The notes under the pieces are model-generated. The model saw nothing but the letters and a program-made list of their open reading frames with translations, was not told where the DNA came from and ran no database searches. Below, piece by piece: positions 18,022 through 20,342 of a DNA stretch of 20,342 bases. Within the stretch, counting starts at the first letter, position 1. Each line of letters starts with the position of its first letter. The stretch covers positions 493,809-514,150 of the forward strand of contig BFEA01000749.1 in assembly GCA_003427395.1 (NCBI GenBank). Direction: 5' to 3'. The stretch is from Chara braunii (lineage: Eukaryota; Streptophyta; Charophyceae; Charales; Characeae). The position numbers were made by a program, and so were the translations under genes.

Positions 18022-18368
18022 GTGAGGGCACATACCTTGTATTGGCGATGGTCTGCATGTGGGCGACATCTTCAAGTACTGCGGGTAGCCGCTGATGTCA
18101 ACAGTTGCATTGTCTATTAGTAGGCTGATCGTAGCTGTGTAGGAGTAGGCTGGGCACTGAGCACCAAGTAGGAGTGTGAAGGGACTGGTCTCTTGTGTTG
18201 TGACGGAGAGAGAAGCTCTCCTTGACATTGGTTTTCAGTACTATGAACCTCCATTGGTGTATTATTGGTGCAATGCTGCTCTCTGGACACAGTGTGACTA
18301 TCTGGCTTTCAATGTGATGGTGTAATCTGGAATTTGTCATCTCGTTGTTGCTCATTTTCGTTGCAATT

Positions 18369-18380
18369 TGGTATCAGAGC
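18369..18380 (+). other. Primer-binding site of element C (initiator tRNA-Met)
   Basis: TGGTATCAGAGC is 12 bases complementary to the 3' end of initiator tRNA-Met. It lies three bases (ATT) after the LTR end TTGCA, exactly the spacing seen in B. The plus orientation shows that C points away from B. Confidence 0.9.
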
Positions 18381-18970
18381 TGGTTTATATTGCGCTTCAT
18401 TGGTTTTTCGCAATAGCTGTTCGGTGCTTCGCATGAGGTGTGGGGCAGTGATAAGGCTTGGGCGTTGAACGAAGGGCGGCCCAGGGAGCTATGTGGTGAC
18501 GTGCGGGGTGTATGCTGGATGATGAGAGCTCGCTGATGTGGCATATTAAGCCGAGGTGGAACCGCATTCTGCTGTTGGTTGTGCCGAGGCAAAGACCGGT
18601 CATCATAAATGCACATCAGGTTGCCGGTGAGAAATTTGTGGTTGGGGGCAACATTATGAGGTTCGTTGCTCTCTTCCTTATCTACTGTCTTCGTTACTTC
18701 TTACCGTGAGGAAGTGAGTCTTGTCTTGAGAGTCCTCTCGATGTGAGGTGTCGCGAGTGCTCAACCATGAGAGACGACATTCTTCATGGGCAGCAAGCTG
18801 GTGGGAGACGGGCGAAGCCTCTGAAGGGCTCTGGACGAAGCACTCGGGTCACGGTCACCATGCCAACCCGCTGGGATTAGTACACGCATGCTTTGCCACA
18901 AGTCCTTGGTTCTGCTGCTTGCGCAATAGAGGTCATGCAGGGCATGCCAGCCCTTTGAGCAGACGCTTAC
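18381..18970 (+). other. Element C leader, homologous to B leader
   Basis: It is alignable by eye to the reverse complement of about 15800-16408. Shared stretches include GAGGTGGAAC (18552-18561), TTGGTTGTGCCGA (18575-18587), CTTACCGTGAGGA (18701-18713), the 18-base block at 18722-18739 and the 24-base block at 18846-18869. GAGAG and CTCTC within 18728-18739 can pair. No supported reading frame is seen. Similarity fades after about 18970. Confidence 0.7.
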
Positions 18971-19997
18971 CAAACCGTTGTAGGGGCTGTACCCTGAAGG
19001 ACTTTCGAGCCTTGGTCGACCCCACTGCGGGTCCCATTTGGCTCGACCCGCCCACGCTCACGCTCAGGGCGCAAGTCGTTCGTCCCGGGGGCACCCCCAC
19101 CTAGTGCTATGAGATGGATGGGGATGGGCCTTTTGCGAGAGGGCTTTACATTGGGGGATGTAACTCCGCTCTCGCGTTAGATGGTAGCTCTTTGATCACT
19201 CGTGGCGTTTTCTCGATTCACTTAAGTGTGACCAGGCAATTGCTCCTTCCAACACGCAAGCAGTCCGGGGAGTTCGTTGAGAGTTTGTCTTCTTTCGTGT
19301 GTAGGCCAAGCGTCATCCATTGGGCCACACACCTTTACACTAAGCATGGTAGTCCCTATGGCATCATTGGGGTGCGGCCGCGCCGTCCGTGCCCCTAGCC
19401 CCCATAAATTTTTTTGCTTGACAATCATCCTACTCGCATGTCCATTGTTGCCCTTAGTCTTTTCAGGCTTCCACAATGCACGCAGAGCATCAAGACACGC
19501 ATCCATCACACAAGCCACGTCAAGCTCGCGATCACCAAGTCCCACCCGCATCCATGACTTATGTTAGGCCCATGTCCTTCCCCTGTCGATTTTTCCCATT
19601 CCTGCCCGCATCCGGCGGATCCAGTCCCACTCAAACCATACTAGCTACTCACCTGCGCAAGACCACACAAAGCAAAAGCAAGTACGATCCTCATTGGGAT
19701 CAACACATCGCCCCTCCCACAAGCCTAAGTTCTTTTCTCTTTCCATGGTCCGTTTGGGTCTCTTTCTCTTTCCTCAAGCAAACCATGCCTCTTCCTTAGT
19801 CATGCAGTCGGGGAAAATGGTTGAGTCAAACTGACCTTGTCACAAGACTTCACTCCTTTATCCGCTTTCCCAGATGTTCACAAAGGTCCGGTACCTTTCC
19901 TTCTTGGAGGCACAAGGGACCGACAATCCTCCCGTTGCCCTCGCTTTCCACCAAGTGGGGACCAAGTTTTTTGCCGTTCGTTTCCTAGCAATGTGAC
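18971..19997. other. Unassigned internal region of element C or flanking DNA
   Basis: I recognise no protein domain, RNA gene or repeat copy here. Open frames on both strands are short and their translations have no familiar motif. Base composition changes from GC-rich (about 19010-19110) to mixed. If C is non-autonomous, this could be its filler. Otherwise it could be host DNA or another degraded element. Confidence 0.5.
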
Positions 19998-20012
19998 AAG
20001 TGAGGGGGATAG
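19998..20012 (+). other. Possible polypurine tract
   Basis: AAGTGAGGGGGATAG is a purine run like those before 3' LTRs. However, it is not followed by anything resembling the start of C's LTR (TGCGAGGATC). The assignment is weak, and the run may simply begin the purine-rich zone that follows. Confidence 0.25.
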
Positions 20013-20019
20013 TTAGTTA

Positions 20020-20259
20020 TGTACCAAGGAGAGGAAGGAAGAAAGAGGGGTAAAGGTTAGAGGCATAGGGAAAGAAGGAAGAAGGGAGGGAGAGAGAGAG
20101 AGTTGGAGAGAGAGAGAGGGGAAAAGAGAGAGAGAGGCATAGGGAAAGAAGGAAGAAGGGAGGGAGAGAGAGAGAGTCGGAGAGAGAGAGAGGGGAAAAG
20201 AGAGAGAGAGAGGGAGGGAGGGAGAGGAAGAGGGAGAGAGGAGTAGGGTGGGAAAAAGG

Positions 20260-20313
<54 letters not shown>

Positions 20314-20342
20314 CACACGCAGAGAGAAGGGAAGGGCAAAGA
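20020..20342. repeat. Purine-rich zone with 74-bp tandem duplication and (GA)n
   Basis: The plus strand is almost entirely A and G. A 74-bp unit starting AGGCATAGGGAAAG is present at 20061-20134 and again at 20135-20208 with one difference (AGTTGG against AGTCGG). A clean (GA)n run of about 24 units spans 20263-20310. The long Ser/Leu minus-strand frame here is the translation of this repeat and not a gene. The zone continues past the window edge. Confidence 0.88.

Larger units (their letters stand above)
17352..18365 (+). repeat. Element C 5' LTR, 1014 bp
   Basis: It starts TGCGAGGATC and ends TTGCA just before the primer-binding site. Reverse-complement landmarks match the A and B LTRs: the GCCCGCCCTAAGTGAAGGCG block (17403-17422), the GCGCCAGTTGGTTGAG block (17488-17503), the TATA-like hairpin, CAAGGTATG near 18038 on the minus strand, and the terminal CTCATTTTCGTTGCAA. 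AGCTTCTGGGCCCGGA and a second AGCTTCTGGGCCC (about 17668-17697) form a short tandem duplication. Overall divergence from B is far greater than between B's own two LTRs. Confidence 0.8.
17352..20342 (+). mobile_element. Element C: plus-strand relative of B, 5' part only or non-autonomous
   Basis: It begins with an LTR (17352-18365), a primer-binding site (18369-18380) and a leader related to B's, in the opposite orientation to A and B. No gag or pol homology follows within the window: after about 18970 the sequence is unassigned and then purine-rich. Either C is a non-autonomous derivative, or it is broken or interrupted by unrelated DNA, or its coding part lies beyond the window. No second LTR of C is seen, so the right limit given is the window edge. 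Confidence 0.7.

Noticed and set aside
16423-18365. Auto-integration of a single element as the cause of the head-to-head LTRs
   Set aside because: That would leave near-identical LTRs. B and C LTRs are far more diverged from each other than B's two LTRs are.
19000-19110. GC-rich stretch as an rRNA fragment
   Set aside because: No recognisable rRNA core sequence is present.
20013-20339. Long Ser/Leu-rich minus-strand frame
   Set aside because: It is the translation of GA/GGGA low-complexity repeats, and the parallel frame gives the same kind of product.
1-20342. CRISPR arrays, bacterial operons, phage modules or an intact cellular gene
   Set aside because: No regularly spaced repeats with spacers, no operon-like ORF packing, and every recognisable protein segment belongs to LTR retrotransposons.

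Overview
The window is repetitive nuclear DNA of a eukaryote, most likely a plant or streptophyte green alga. The evidence is Ty3/gypsy chromovirus protein remains, primer-binding sites matching initiator tRNA-Met, long CT/GA tracts, and no intact cellular gene on either strand. My impression from the protein style is a charophyte-like alga such as Chara, but this is a low-confidence guess that only a database search could settle.

The layout is three related LTR retrotransposons. Element A (about 350-8557, minus strand) has long mosaic terminal repeats around a decayed pol: protease, reverse transcriptase, RNase H, and integrase with chromodomain. Most of its gag, its leader and its primer-binding site are gone. 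A CT-rich spacer (8558-8698) separates it from element B (8699-17351, minus strand). B is nearly complete in order: 5' LTR, primer-binding site, 1.2 kb leader, gag, protease, RT, RNase H, integrase/chromodomain, polypurine tract, 3' LTR. Many stops and frameshifts break its reading frame. Element C (17352 to the window end, plus strand) starts exactly at the outer tip of B's 5' LTR. It has an LTR, a good initiator-Met primer-binding site and a leader alignable to B's leader, then about 1 kb of sequence I cannot assign, then a purine-rich tract with a 74-bp tandem duplication and a (GA)n run.

The proteins that B once encoded would have worked together as a standard retrotransposon: Gag particle, protease maturation, RT/RNase H copying from the tRNA primer, and DD35E integrase with a chromodomain that tethers to chromatin marks. 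A has lost catalytic aspartates in both RT and RNase H. B keeps its RT and integrase catalytic residues but is cut by at least six stop codons. Neither is autonomous as it stands.

The points most worth a second look are: the head-to-head B/C LTR junction, which makes a 2-kb imperfect inverted repeat with outward-facing primer-binding sites; short, strongly conserved blocks in the non-coding leaders of B and C; the mosaic terminal repeats of A; a protease active site lacking its usual glycine in both copies; and a repeated 16-bp palindrome near the left end. I found no CRISPR array, rRNA, tRNA gene or bacterial-type system.
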